Shown: positions 1 to 6,988, counted from the stretch's first letter. The stretch is DNA of 9,940 nt from Synergistaceae bacterium (GCA_009778055.1 WRKN01000084.1:1-9940); one strand, 5' to 3'. The notes: generated by a model not told the origin, from the letters alone. Made by a program: numbers and translations.

Positions 1-1
1 T

Positions 2-556
2 ATGTTCCGCCTTATGACGTTTTCCGGCGTGAAACTGACCCTGGCGCTCCCGCCGCTCCTATTGGTGCTCCACGACCTGCGCAGGCGGATACACCCCGAA
101 TCTCTGGAGGAATTGCTTTCCCGCCCGCCGGTTTGGGGCGAGTTGATCCTGGGCGCCGCGCTGCTTTCGCTCATTGTGCTGGTGCTTTTCCGCAGCGATA
201 ACGTACAGTTCATTCCCGGCGTCGAGGCGATGGTGCGCAACGCTCTGGAACAACTGTTAATCGCCCGCCCCCGCACCAGGGAGGTTTTTATAGGCTACCC
301 CTCCATCCTGCTTTACGCTTTCGCCGTGAATAACGGGCTTTGGGCCCGTTATCGCGAGCTTCTCAGAATAGGGACAACTCTGGGCTTCTCCTCAGTTGTC
401 AACAGCTTCTGCCATTACCACACGCCGCTGACTATAACCCTGCTGCGCGAATTTCACGGACTGTGGGTAGGGGCGGCGGTCGGCCTTCTGGCCGTCGGCG
501 TCCTGAAATACGTGGCCCTGCCGCTGTGGGGCAGATTCAGGTTCATTATCGAATAA
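2..556 (+). CDS. DUF5693 family membrane protein (C-terminal part, 5' truncated)
   Basis: This is the 3' end of a membrane protein; the gene almost certainly begins upstream of the window, since the ATG at position 2 sits at the edge and has no visible ribosome binding site. The visible 184 residues contain hydrophobic segments at about 9-26, 46-64, 98-110 and 153-174. The stretch from FIGYPSILLY (97-106) through GFSSVVNSFCHYHTPL (128-143) to the LLREFHGLWVG region matches my recollection of the conserved C-terminal part of DUF5693 proteins. Those are large multi-pass proteins of Synergistota and Firmicutes, often encoded beside the polysaccharide pyruvyl transferase gene csaB. Their function is unknown; a link to the cell envelope is inference from that neighbourhood, which cannot be seen here. 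The gene ends with TAA and converges on the minus-strand genes that follow. Confidence 0.75.
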   Translation: MFRLMTFSGVKLTLALPPLLLVLHDLRRRIHPESLEELLSRPPVWGELILGAALLSLIVLVLFRSDNVQFIPGVEAMVRNALEQLLIARPRTREVFIGYPSILLYAFAVNNGLWARYRELLRIGTTLGFSSVVNSFCHYHTPLTITLLREFHGLWVGAAVGLLAVGVLKYVALPLWGRFRFIIE

Positions 557-573
557 TGCCCGCGCAACTTTCT

Positions 574-768
574 CTACCTTATGGAGGCGTTTAGATATGC
601 TCTGGAACAAAAGAACGAGGCCCCGGCCGCCAGGCCGATAGCGGTGGTCAAACAGGCGAAAATCGCGACGCAGGCAAGCGCTAGCGAGCCATAGTCCTGA
701 AAGAGCCCGTCCACTAGGGTTACCAGGAGATCGGCTTTGTGCATAACAAAGCTCTTACCTGTGTTCAT
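574..768 (-). pseudogene. Remnant of a BrnQ-type branched-chain amino acid carrier
   Basis: A 64-codon stretch encodes what looks like one internal piece of a BrnQ/LIVCS sodium-coupled branched-chain amino-acid carrier. Residues 11-53, especially YGSLALACVAIF followed by ACLTTAIGLAAGASFF, match the family's conserved helix that normally reads ACLTTAIGL followed by a short polar loop. Intact BrnQ proteins have over 400 residues and about 12 membrane helices; only about one helix survives here. The frame is closed by TAA at 784-786 and TAG at 574-576, with no rest of the transporter on either side. It lies directly downstream of the hybrid kinase and converges on the DUF5693 gene. I read it as a decayed leftover, not an expressed gene. 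A real small membrane protein is possible but less likely. The match is from memory of the family, not from a search. Confidence 0.55.
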
Positions 769-808
769 GCCGCACCTCGTAACTTATGGGGAAATTGTTT
801 TGGGATCG

Positions 809-3376
809 CTATATTTCTTCCAGAGAAACCGCCATTTCTCTGGCCTTATGTCCCTTACCCAACCATTCAGCCAGACATTTGAACAGCTCCGGATGGCATA
901 TGGGCTTTGTAATATGTGCGTTCATGCCCGCATCCATACTTTTTTGACGATCTTCGTTCATGGCGTGGGCTGTCAGCGCGACAATAGGGAGCCAATTCAA
1001 CTCCTTCCGCCGCCGTATAAGCCTGGTGGCCGTCAACCCGTCCATTTCGGGCATTTGTATATCCATAAGGACCAGGTCGTATTCACTCCGTTCCAGCGCC
1101 TCCAATGCCTCTTTGCCGTTGTTGGCGATATCGACCACAAGGTTCGCCTGGCTGAGCACTTCATTTGCCACCAGTTGGTTGATTTCATTATCTTCAACCA
1201 AAAGGATGCGATTTTTTGCGTATGGCTTCATTACTTCGAGTTCATTTTGCTGTTCGCGTACATGGGGATTCAGTTGAATGCCGGAGTCAAAGGATATGAG
1301 GATAGCATCGAATAATTTCGATGGGTTGACGGGATACATTATGACATTCGTCGTCACATTTTGAAAATCCGGAGTCGGACGTTTTTCGCCTTCAATGAGC
1401 AAAAAAGCGGGGGTGGGAGTTTGCCTGTCCGCAAGCGCGTAAGGGCTGAGAGGATAGAACTTTTTCGCATCTTTTTGACCCTGTCCGAACACAATCAGAT
1501 CAAACGGTTGTTCAGCGTCGGCGGCTTTCGCTTTATCAAGGGCATGATCGATTGTCGACGCTTTCTCAAGCATTCTGCAACCCAACGAGTACAGGATATC
1601 ATAAAGCCCGCTTTGGAAAGTCGTTTCCGTCTCAACGATCAGCACTTTCAGTTCCGCAAAATTGCCGGGCGTCTTTTCGTCGCGTATCCCTGACTCCGCA
1701 AGACCCAACCGGATCGAGAAATAAAAAGCCGAGCCCTTGCCTATTTCGCTTTCACACCAGATATCTCCGCCCATTAGCTGCGTCAGCCTTTTGCACAAGG
1801 CAAGCCCGAGACCTGTGCCTCCGTAACGTCTGGTAACTGACGTGTCGGCTTGAGTGAAAGCGGAAAAAAGCCTTCGCTGCTGCTCCTGACTCATGCCGAT
1901 ACCGGTATCTGTAACCGAAAAAAGCAGCGTGGCCTTGGAGTCGGTTTTTTCCAGTAATTTGGCCGCGACAGTTATATGTCCCTCAGCGGTAAACTTTATT
2001 GCGTTCGTACACAGATTCGTCAGGACCTGATTGAGCCGCAGGGGGTCGCCAAGATATTGTCCCTGGATCTCGGGATCTTTTTCAATAGATATTGCGAGCC
2101 CCTTTTCTTCCATCCGGTGCTTTGTCAAATCAATTACGCCGTTGATGGCATCTTCCACAAAGAAGGGAACTTCCTCCACGTCCATCATTCCGGCTTCTAT
2201 TTTCGAGAAGTCAAGAATATCATTGATGATTCGCAGCAGCGCCTTTGTGGAAAAATCTATCTTTTCCAGGTATTCCCGCTGCCTGGGGTGTAAGGGCATA
2301 CGCAGGACCAGTTGCAGTATGCCCATGATGGCGTTCATGGGAGTGCGTATTTCGTGACTCATGTTGGCCAGAAAATCGCTCTTGGCTTCGTTGGCGTGTT
2401 TGGCCTGCTCGGCGTATTCGCGAGAGGTCTCCGCGGCGTCGGCCAACCGGGCGTTTGCTTCTTCCAGCGCGTCATTTATTCTGTGGTTGTGGATGGCGGC
2501 GCCGACAATCATTCCGGCGGCTCTCAGAATGTTTTCCTCGGGCTCCGACCAGATATATTCCGAGTGGCAGTCGTCAAAGCCTATGAAGCCCCATAGCTCG
2601 CCGTTAAAAATAATAGGCGCCGTCATGATGGATATGATGCCCTGTGGTGAAAGCTGTTCCTGTTCAAGGATAGGCATGTTTTTGACCAGATTGTTGACGC
2701 ATCGGCCGGACAAAAACGTATCGATCCACGTCGGTATTGCCTCCGAAACGGGCCTGTTGGTACAGATGTCCGAATCCTGTTGAGGCTCGGCGCCAAGCGA
2801 CCATTCATAGAGCTGGGTTGTGTGCAGTTCAGGGTTGACTTCCGGGTCGGGGCTGGCGTGGATGTTCCAGACGTAGACCCTGTCCACGCCTGTAGCCTCG
2901 CCTAAAATGGTCAACACGTCGTTTACGCTGGCGGCAAAATCCTTGCCGCCCGAAAGCAGCACCTGGGCCGCGCGGCTGGTGGCGTTCAATAAGCGGTCAC
3001 GCGTGGCAAGAAGCCGTTCCGCCAGGCTTTGTTCGCTGACATCCCGGGCGCGGAACGATAACAGGGCCGTATGGGAATCGGGGTCGAAGAATATTATTTT
3101 AGTTTGGAGAAAAATCGCGTCGCCTTTTTGGTCTATAGTCAGGGGATGCCAGCTTTCATTGATGGTGTCGGTCTGCTCAAATGCCTGGCATTGCTGTTTG
3201 ATACAAGCCAAAACATCAGGCGCAAACGTAAAGCCCTGCTTCATGTCATTGACGCCGGAAGAATCGAGCAAGGCGGAGAATTTGCCGTTACGTTCCAGCA
3301 GCACGCCGGTTTTCAGGCATATCAGACACATTGCGTGGGCGGTTTGTTCAAGCAACGCGCGACAAATGTTATTCAT
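809..3376 (-). CDS. Hybrid sensor histidine kinase / response regulator (PAS-GAF-HisKA-HATPase-REC-REC)
   Basis: An 855-residue hybrid two-component kinase. Residues 1-115 resemble a divergent PAS sensor. Residues about 130-298 are a GAF domain (DRVYVWNI at 165-172, WGFIGFDDC at 262-270). A helical linker at 300-333 leads to HisKA with the H-box SHEIRTPMNAIMGI and phospho-acceptor His341. The HATPase domain shows the N-box (TNLCTNAIKFT, 453-463), DTGIGM (490-495) and GGTGLGLAL (519-527), so it should bind ATP. A first receiver at about 576-697 lacks key residues. The last receiver (722-840) is intact: acidic Glu728/Asp729, phospho-acceptor Asp772, Thr802, Lys824. There is no signal peptide, membrane helix or Hpt domain, so it probably senses a cytoplasmic signal and passes phosphate to a separate Hpt protein or acts through its own receiver. 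The ATG at 3376 has AAGGAG upstream with a rather long 14-nt gap. It starts 69 nt after the AMMECR1 gene, so co-transcription is possible. The signal is unknown. Confidence 0.95.
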   Translation of the reverse strand: MNNICRALLEQTAHAMCLICLKTGVLLERNGKFSALLDSSGVNDMKQGFTFAPDVLACIKQQCQAFEQTDTINESWHPLTIDQKGDAIFLQTKIIFFDPDSHTALLSFRARDVSEQSLAERLLATRDRLLNATSRAAQVLLSGGKDFAASVNDVLTILGEATGVDRVYVWNIHASPDPEVNPELHTTQLYEWSLGAEPQQDSDICTNRPVSEAIPTWIDTFLSGRCVNNLVKNMPILEQEQLSPQGIISIMTAPIIFNGELWGFIGFDDCHSEYIWSEPEENILRAAGMIVGAAIHNHRINDALEEANARLADAAETSREYAEQAKHANEAKSDFLANMSHEIRTPMNAIMGILQLVLRMPLHPRQREYLEKIDFSTKALLRIINDILDFSKIEAGMMDVEEVPFFVEDAINGVIDLTKHRMEEKGLAISIEKDPEIQGQYLGDPLRLNQVLTNLCTNAIKFTAEGHITVAAKLLEKTDSKATLLFSVTDTGIGMSQEQQRRLFSAFTQADTSVTRRYGGTGLGLALCKRLTQLMGGDIWCESEIGKGSAFYFSIRLGLAESGIRDEKTPGNFAELKVLIVETETTFQSGLYDILYSLGCRMLEKASTIDHALDKAKAADAEQPFDLIVFGQGQKDAKKFYPLSPYALADRQTPTPAFLLIEGEKRPTPDFQNVTTNVIMYPVNPSKLFDAILISFDSGIQLNPHVREQQNELEVMKPYAKNRILLVEDNEINQLVANEVLSQANLVVDIANNGKEALEALERSEYDLVLMDIQMPEMDGLTATRLIRRRKELNWLPIVALTAHAMNEDRQKSMDAGMNAHITKPICHPELFKCLAEWLGKGHKAREMAVSLEEI

Positions 3377-3445
3377 GCTATATCAGCACTCTCCTTCAAG
3401 GCGGTCATACGAAGCCCGAACGGACGGACGGAAAGGCGGCACTGT

Positions 3446-3979
3446 TTATTCTTTGTGCCTGTCTACGCGGAAACGTTCTATGGTCAGTCCCGAGCCGGGA
3501 TTCACAATACCGGCCTTCCTCGCCGCAATGGCCAGTTGTTCCTCAACGGTGTCTATTCCCTCCAAGTCCGGCAGAAGCACGCCGCGCCGCGAACCCTGCC
3601 TGACTATGACGCCCCAGACCGACGGGTCGAGTTCCCCGCGATCCGAAACCGGCTCCGGCGGGCTAAGCACGTCCACGGAAAAAACCGTTTCTTTCAGCTC
3701 CGGCGGCGTCATCGGGGGGAAGCGCGGGTCGCGCGTGGAAGCGGCCGCGGCGTTGTCGATTATCTCCAGGTCGAGGCTACGCCGGGTGGGCACAATAGTG
3801 CCTATACAGCCGCGCAGGCTGCCGGTCAGCGTCTTGATTGACACAAAACACGCGCGCTCCATGTTCCACAGTTCGGCGTCGTTTTCGACCTCCGCTCCGG
3901 AAACGGGCGCGGGGTCTCCGTTCAGCAGGCGCTCGACCGTCACCCGCGCGAGCTTTACATATGGGTGAACGCCGCTCAT
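3446..3979 (-). CDS. AMMECR1-domain protein (AmmeMemoRadiSam protein A-like)
   Basis: A 177-residue protein that is essentially one AMMECR1 domain. The family signature LRGCIGT is at residues 55-61, DPRFPP at 84-89, and the conserved end GVLLPDLEGIDTVEEQL at 133-149. The N-terminus (HPYVKLARVTVERLL) also fits the family. Bacterial and archaeal members often occur with Memo-like and radical-SAM proteins (AmmeMemoRadiSam system), but no such partner is in this window; the biochemical role is not established. I chose the ATG at 3977-3979 because it overlaps the stop of the upstream J-domain gene as ATGA, a classic sign of translational coupling, and because the domain begins right there. Longer in-frame starts up to 4078 would only add residues read inside the upstream gene. 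No clear Shine-Dalgarno sequence precedes this start, consistent with coupling. Confidence 0.9.
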   Translation of the reverse strand: MSGVHPYVKLARVTVERLLNGDPAPVSGAEVENDAELWNMERACFVSIKTLTGSLRGCIGTIVPTRRSLDLEIIDNAAAASTRDPRFPPMTPPELKETVFSVDVLSPPEPVSDRGELDPSVWGVIVRQGSRRGVLLPDLEGIDTVEEQLAIAARKAGIVNPGSGLTIERFRVDRHKE

Positions 3980-5034
3980 CTTTTTGAGGCGGGCAGCAGG
4001 GCCTTTGCCCATACCCTGACGGCCACGTTCGGATGCGACAAATGGGTGCTCAAGCGCCCCAACGCGCTCTCCGGGCAAGGCACCGAGCGCTGCTTCATCG
4101 TGCTTAAAACCGCCACCAGCACGGATTCATCCTCGTGCGAAATAAGACGGCGGAGGGTGGATTCGGAAACGAACGTTCCATGAGGCCACTTCCTCAGAAT
4201 CAACGCGATACCGCTTGCTCCGGCGTGGCTGAGGTAAGTCTCCAAAAGCTCCCGGTCCGCCGCGTGAGAGTCATATAATCGCAATAAATGCGAGAGCAGC
4301 GCGTCCGGCATAACCGACGCTCTGACGGCCAGGCCGCAGGCCAGCCTGCGGTGGTTATCCGGCGTCAACGGAAGCGCCGAAACCAGACGCGCGGTCTTGT
4401 CGTCAATGCTCCATTTTTGAAGCGAGTCGGACAATGTCTCGAATATCTCAGGTTTGTTGGCCAGTTCCCCCAAACTCGTCAAGCTCGCCAAATTTGCCAG
4501 CGCCAGGTGACGGACTTGACAGTTGCCGCTGGCGAGGCGCAAGACGAGACCTTTCGTACCCACGCGCCGCGTTTCGCGCTCCCTGCGGCTCAGTAAACCT
4601 TCGAGCATCCGCTCCCCGCGGTTTAGAATGGCGTCGACACGCGCTTCATTCTCAATCAGGGTTTTCTTAAAGGCGTCCTCCGCCGCGCGGCGCAGAGTTT
4701 CTTTTTCGGTTCCGGGGCGTTCCTGCTTTGTCCGGTACCAGTCAAAAGTTCTGCTCAAAGTGCCGCCAAAAGAAAACCAGCGCCCCACGTCGTTTTGGGA
4801 GGCGCTTTTCGGCGGGTGCGCCGTCTCGTTGGAAGATTCCTCCTGCGGCAGCTCTTTCAGAATAGCGTAGGCTTTCGTGATCTGCTCGAACTTGCGTGAG
4901 TAGTGCCTGCCGGCCACGTCCGGGTGGTATGTCCTGGCAAGCCGCCGGAAAGCCGAACGCACATCGTCAGCCGTCGCGTCGGACGGCAGGCCCAATATAC
5001 GTAAACTGTGAACAACTTCCGCCGGTACTCCCAT
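3976..5034 (-). CDS. J-domain protein with HEAT-like C-terminal region
   Basis: A 352-residue protein with an N-terminal J domain at about residues 8-62. The diagnostic HPD tripeptide is at 37-39, preceded by the basic helix II (DVRSAFRRLARTY, 24-36). The J domain stimulates the ATPase of Hsp70 (DnaK). The rest is not DnaJ-like: no Gly/Phe region, zinc finger or substrate-binding beta domains. A charged helical segment (about 108-158, many Arg/Glu) is followed by helix-pair units at about 160-350, such as GLVLRLASGNCQVRHLALANL (split here: 162-171 and 172-182), LRRLISHEDESVLVAVLSTM (294-313) and LSTHLSHPNVAVRVWAKALL (328-347). These look like HEAT or armadillo-type repeats that could bind a client. 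The ATG at 5034 has AGGGG about 6 nt upstream. It is first in an operon with the AMMECR1 gene (4-nt overlap). The function beyond Hsp70 partnering is unknown. Confidence 0.85.
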   Translation of the reverse strand: MGVPAEVVHSLRILGLPSDATADDVRSAFRRLARTYHPDVAGRHYSRKFEQITKAYAILKELPQEESSNETAHPPKSASQNDVGRWFSFGGTLSRTFDWYRTKQERPGTEKETLRRAAEDAFKKTLIENEARVDAILNRGERMLEGLLSRRERETRRVGTKGLVLRLASGNCQVRHLALANLASLTSLGELANKPEIFETLSDSLQKWSIDDKTARLVSALPLTPDNHRRLACGLAVRASVMPDALLSHLLRLYDSHAADRELLETYLSHAGASGIALILRKWPHGTFVSESTLRRLISHEDESVLVAVLSTMKQRSVPCPESALGRLSTHLSHPNVAVRVWAKALLPASKR

Positions 5035-5162
5035 TTATTTCCCCTCGCTGCTTCATAAAAAATATCGCAGTTATTTTACTACGGAAAAGAAAGGTTGCAA
5101 CCCGGTTTTAAACATTTTAATGCAGGTAAATCCTTCCAATCGTCTAAAATTCCGCCGTCCGC
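5035..5162. other. Intergenic region between the GNAT gene and the J-domain gene
   Basis: This 128-bp AT-richer gap separates two minus-strand transcription units. It contains the promoter described at 5066-5100. I see no convincing intrinsic terminator for the upstream acetyltransferase gene: there is no stable GC-rich stem followed by a T-run on the minus strand, so some read-through from the upstream unit is possible. Confidence 0.5.
5066..5100 (-). promoter_or_regulatory. Predicted sigma-70-type promoter for the J-domain/AMMECR1 operon
   Basis: On the minus strand, TTGCAA (5095-5100) and TAAAAT (5073-5078) are separated by 16 bp, giving a good -35/-10 pair with a start of transcription near 5066 and a leader of about 32 nt before the ATG at 5034. 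The -35 hexamer lies in a 10-bp perfect palindrome, GGTTGCAACC (5093-5102), which could also serve as a repressor site. This is read by eye from consensus, with no experimental support. Confidence 0.55.
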
Positions 5163-5945
5163 TTAAAAAACTTCCTCTGAGAAAGAGTACAGAGGAAGCC
5201 TGAACAGAGGCTTGAAACCCTGCGACGCGTAAAAAGGAACGCCGGACGGCGTGGCTTGCAGAGTCAGGACGTCTCGCCCCTGCTCTATGGCGAGGCGCGC
5301 CGCTTCGCGCAGCATTGCTTTCCCGACGCCCTTTCTCCGCTCTCCCGGCATAGCCGCGAAGTAATAAATCCCGGCGCTGCCCCCGCTTATGGCGAGCATG
5401 GCGGTTCCAACGGGAATACCGTCTATTTTGGCAAGGATCAGGAAAAAACCATCGCTGTTTCCCAGCCCCCGCGCCAGATTCACTAAAGAAACGGGCGCGC
5501 CTGGCGGGGAGCCGAAAGCCGTCCACGCGGTTTCAGCCCAGACGTCGTTTTTTTTGTTTTTTTCAAAGGTCAGCGAGGCGGGAACGTCATTTATTTCGGG
5601 AGAAAACGCCGGGCGGGACATGACGAGCAATTCTCCGGGCGTAAACATCCCGGCGTCCTCCAAAATTCGCCTCGCCGCCGCGGCTTTGGGAAAGAGGGGC
5701 CATATAAAGGGCAGCTTCATATCTTCGAAGAAAGAGCATACCCGTTTCACATTTTTTTCTTCGAGGGCGCGCGAGGGAAAAAACGCCCAGTTATCGGACG
5801 CTGAGTTCGTCCCCGTCGCCAGGGCAAAACCCTCCTTCCCGAAGGAAATGGTACGGCTCGTTTCCAAGGCGGCCATCGCTCCTAGGGTAAAGCCCATATT
5901 TTTGACAGCTTCCCCGACGAGGCCGGGTACGGTGCTTATGTCCAC
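5163..5945 (-). CDS. GNAT family N-acetyltransferase
   Basis: A 260-residue protein with a GNAT fold in its C-terminal half. Residues 165-250 contain the beta strands ending in AGIYYFAAMP (191-200), the acetyl-CoA pyrophosphate-binding motif RRKGVG (203-208, matching R/Q-x-x-G-x-G/A), the following helix, and FYASQGF (238-244), the usual closing motif of the family. The first 125 residues are not recognisable and may be a degenerate second GNAT-like lobe, as in other two-lobed members of this length. The substrate cannot be read from sequence. The start is a GTG at 5943-5945: an in-frame TGA lies at 5964-5966 and no better start codon occurs between. An AAGG about 10 nt upstream overlaps the stop codon of the preceding DUF2156 gene, from which it is separated by 13 nt, so the two are co-transcribed. 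Confidence 0.85.
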   Translation of the reverse strand: MDISTVPGLVGEAVKNMGFTLGAMAALETSRTISFGKEGFALATGTNSASDNWAFFPSRALEEKNVKRVCSFFEDMKLPFIWPLFPKAAAARRILEDAGMFTPGELLVMSRPAFSPEINDVPASLTFEKNKKNDVWAETAWTAFGSPPGAPVSLVNLARGLGNSDGFFLILAKIDGIPVGTAMLAISGGSAGIYYFAAMPGERRKGVGKAMLREAARLAIEQGRDVLTLQATPSGVPFYASQGFKPLFRLPLYSFSEEVF

Positions 5946-5958
5946 TGGAACGCGGCCT

Positions 5959-6873
5959 TTACTTCAGAAGCCGTACTACATACCTGTGCATTAAGGTATG
6001 CTTGCCCAAGCCGCTTTTGTAATTCCGCAGCCCCTCGTTGCCCAGGTCGTCCGAGTAGTTTACGTACCTGTGTTCCGCGTCGAAAAGCCTGTCCATCATC
6101 GCCGCGGTGAGATACGCGTCAAGGCCCCTTGTCCGCCGGCAAATTTTTTTAGATATGAAAAACGCCGTGTCCTTTTGAAAGCAAACGATTCCGAAAGCCA
6201 GCGCTTCTTTTGCTTCTTTTTCCGACTCGATTATGACGCCTTTCATGCCGAGTTCGTCCCAGCTTTCCATAATCCGCGATTCCACCTCCAGCTCACATCC
6301 ATAGAAGCAATTAGAACAGGCCATTTCCGAGCAAAAAAATTTTTGTGTGACGGCGCGTACGGCGTCTTTGTCGGACGGCGTAATCTCGCGGGCGCGAGGG
6401 TTGAATTTGCGTTCAAAACTACGCCGTTCCGTCCTGACGGCGCTCTTTTGAAGCCCCTCGGCGAGGTCGTCCAGCGTAAAGACGTACTCGCTGCAGTTTC
6501 TATCGTAACCGACCTCGGCCCTGTAACCTTCGACAGCGGAAAAGTGAGGCAGCATGAAGCCGGGAACTTCGCGAAAAACACAGGGTAATCCTTCCCGTTC
6601 AAACGCGTCCAATATCGCGTACACCGCCAGGGCAAAAGATTTTCCGCCGAGTTCTCCCAGGGGAGGCAAGGCAAAAATCTCACCTCTCATCTTGTCCTCC
6701 GCCGCAATGCACAGATGACGGCCGAAGATTTCGTACCTGTTGACCGAGACGAAATTCCACGCATAAAGCCCCTGGAAGTAAAGAGGAGATGTCACCGCGC
6801 CGGGAAGAAAGCCGGCGCAGCTATCATAAAGGGCTTTTGTTTCCAAGGTCAACGGATGTATAAATGTTTTCAA
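5959..6873 (-). CDS. DUF2156 family protein (lysyl-phosphatidylglycerol synthase C-terminal-like acyltransferase fold)
   Basis: About 304 residues. The C-terminal segment (VNYSDDLGNEGLRNYKSGLG, then KHTLMHRYVVRL) is typical of DUF2156, a family with the same double-GNAT fold as the aminoacyl-transferase domain of phosphatidylglycerol lysyltransferase (MprF). Unlike MprF it has no membrane helices, so a soluble acyl- or aminoacyl-transferase role is inferred; the substrate is unknown. Mid-protein there is a Cys cluster, C-x4-C-x2-C-x3-C (minus-strand codons around 6295-6333). The start is uncertain. The open frame begins at a TTG at 6891, directly after an in-frame TGA, but that TTG lacks a Shine-Dalgarno site. 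A GGAG at 6886-6889 lies inside that extension and suits the TTG at 6873 (12-nt gap), or an ATT at 6879 (6-nt gap). I chose 6873. It leads an operon with the GNAT gene. Confidence 0.85.
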   Translation of the reverse strand: MKTFIHPLTLETKALYDSCAGFLPGAVTSPLYFQGLYAWNFVSVNRYEIFGRHLCIAAEDKMRGEIFALPPLGELGGKSFALAVYAILDAFEREGLPCVFREVPGFMLPHFSAVEGYRAEVGYDRNCSEYVFTLDDLAEGLQKSAVRTERRSFERKFNPRAREITPSDKDAVRAVTQKFFCSEMACSNCFYGCELEVESRIMESWDELGMKGVIIESEKEAKEALAFGIVCFQKDTAFFISKKICRRTRGLDAYLTAAMMDRLFDAEHRYVNYSDDLGNEGLRNYKSGLGKHTLMHRYVVRLLK

Positions 6874-6905
6874 GGCAATTTTTAACTCCAATCAACAATA
6901 AGCAT

Positions 6906-6916
6906 CCCGAATCGGG
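6906..6916. repeat. Short palindrome CCCGA-A-TCGGG
   Basis: Two 5-bp arms, CCCGA and TCGGG, meet around a single base. The loop is too short for an RNA hairpin without opening the stem, so if functional it is more likely a DNA-binding site. It falls within the predicted leader of the DUF2156 transcript. It is small enough to be chance. Confidence 0.25.
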
Positions 6917-6923
6917 CTCTAAG

Positions 6924-6974
6924 AGCTTGAACGCTTACGAAAATTTTACTCCACACGTCATCGTTGTTCAAGCT
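6924..6974. repeat. 9-bp perfect inverted repeat in the divergent control region
   Basis: AGCTTGAAC at 6924-6932 is the exact reverse complement of GTTCAAGCT at 6966-6974, with 33 bp between the inner ends. One arm contains the predicted -35 box of the minus-strand promoter and the other lies just past its expected transcription start. Centre-to-centre distance is 42 bp, about four helical turns, so a looping or cooperative regulator is conceivable. It could equally be chance, as no regulator gene lies next to it. Confidence 0.4.
6936..6971 (-). promoter_or_regulatory. Predicted promoter for the DUF2156/GNAT operon
   Basis: On the minus strand, TTGAAC (6966-6971) and TAAAAT (6943-6948) are spaced by exactly 17 bp, a good sigma-70-type arrangement. 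Transcription would begin near 6936, giving a leader of about 60 nt before the preferred start at 6873. The -35 box is part of one arm of the inverted repeat described at 6924-6974. Prediction by eye only. Confidence 0.5.
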
Positions 6975-6988
6975 GATACCCACGTTTT

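Noticed and set aside
633..652. GC-rich stem CGGCC-GCCA-GGCCG as a possible terminator between the convergent genes
   Set aside because: No T-run follows on either strand and it lies within the BrnQ-like coding remnant, so it is better explained as GC-rich coding sequence.
737..1315. A 192-codon plus-strand frame opposite the kinase 3' end
   Set aside because: It is antisense to the intact receiver domain, whose residues are clearly conserved on the minus strand; the composition is not protein-like for any family I know.
3417..3431. CGGACGGACGGA short tandem repeat upstream of the kinase
   Set aside because: Only about three copies of a 4-bp unit; too short to call a functional repeat.
2907..3968. 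A 353-codon open frame on the plus strand opposite the kinase 5' end and the AMMECR1 gene
   Set aside because: It crosses two well-supported minus-strand genes and the gap between them, is rich in Ser and Arg as expected of an antisense frame, and shows no recognisable domain.
3980..4078. A longer start for the AMMECR1 protein (extra 33 residues)
   Set aside because: The extension lies wholly within the upstream J-domain gene, and the ATGA overlap plus the domain boundary favour 3979.
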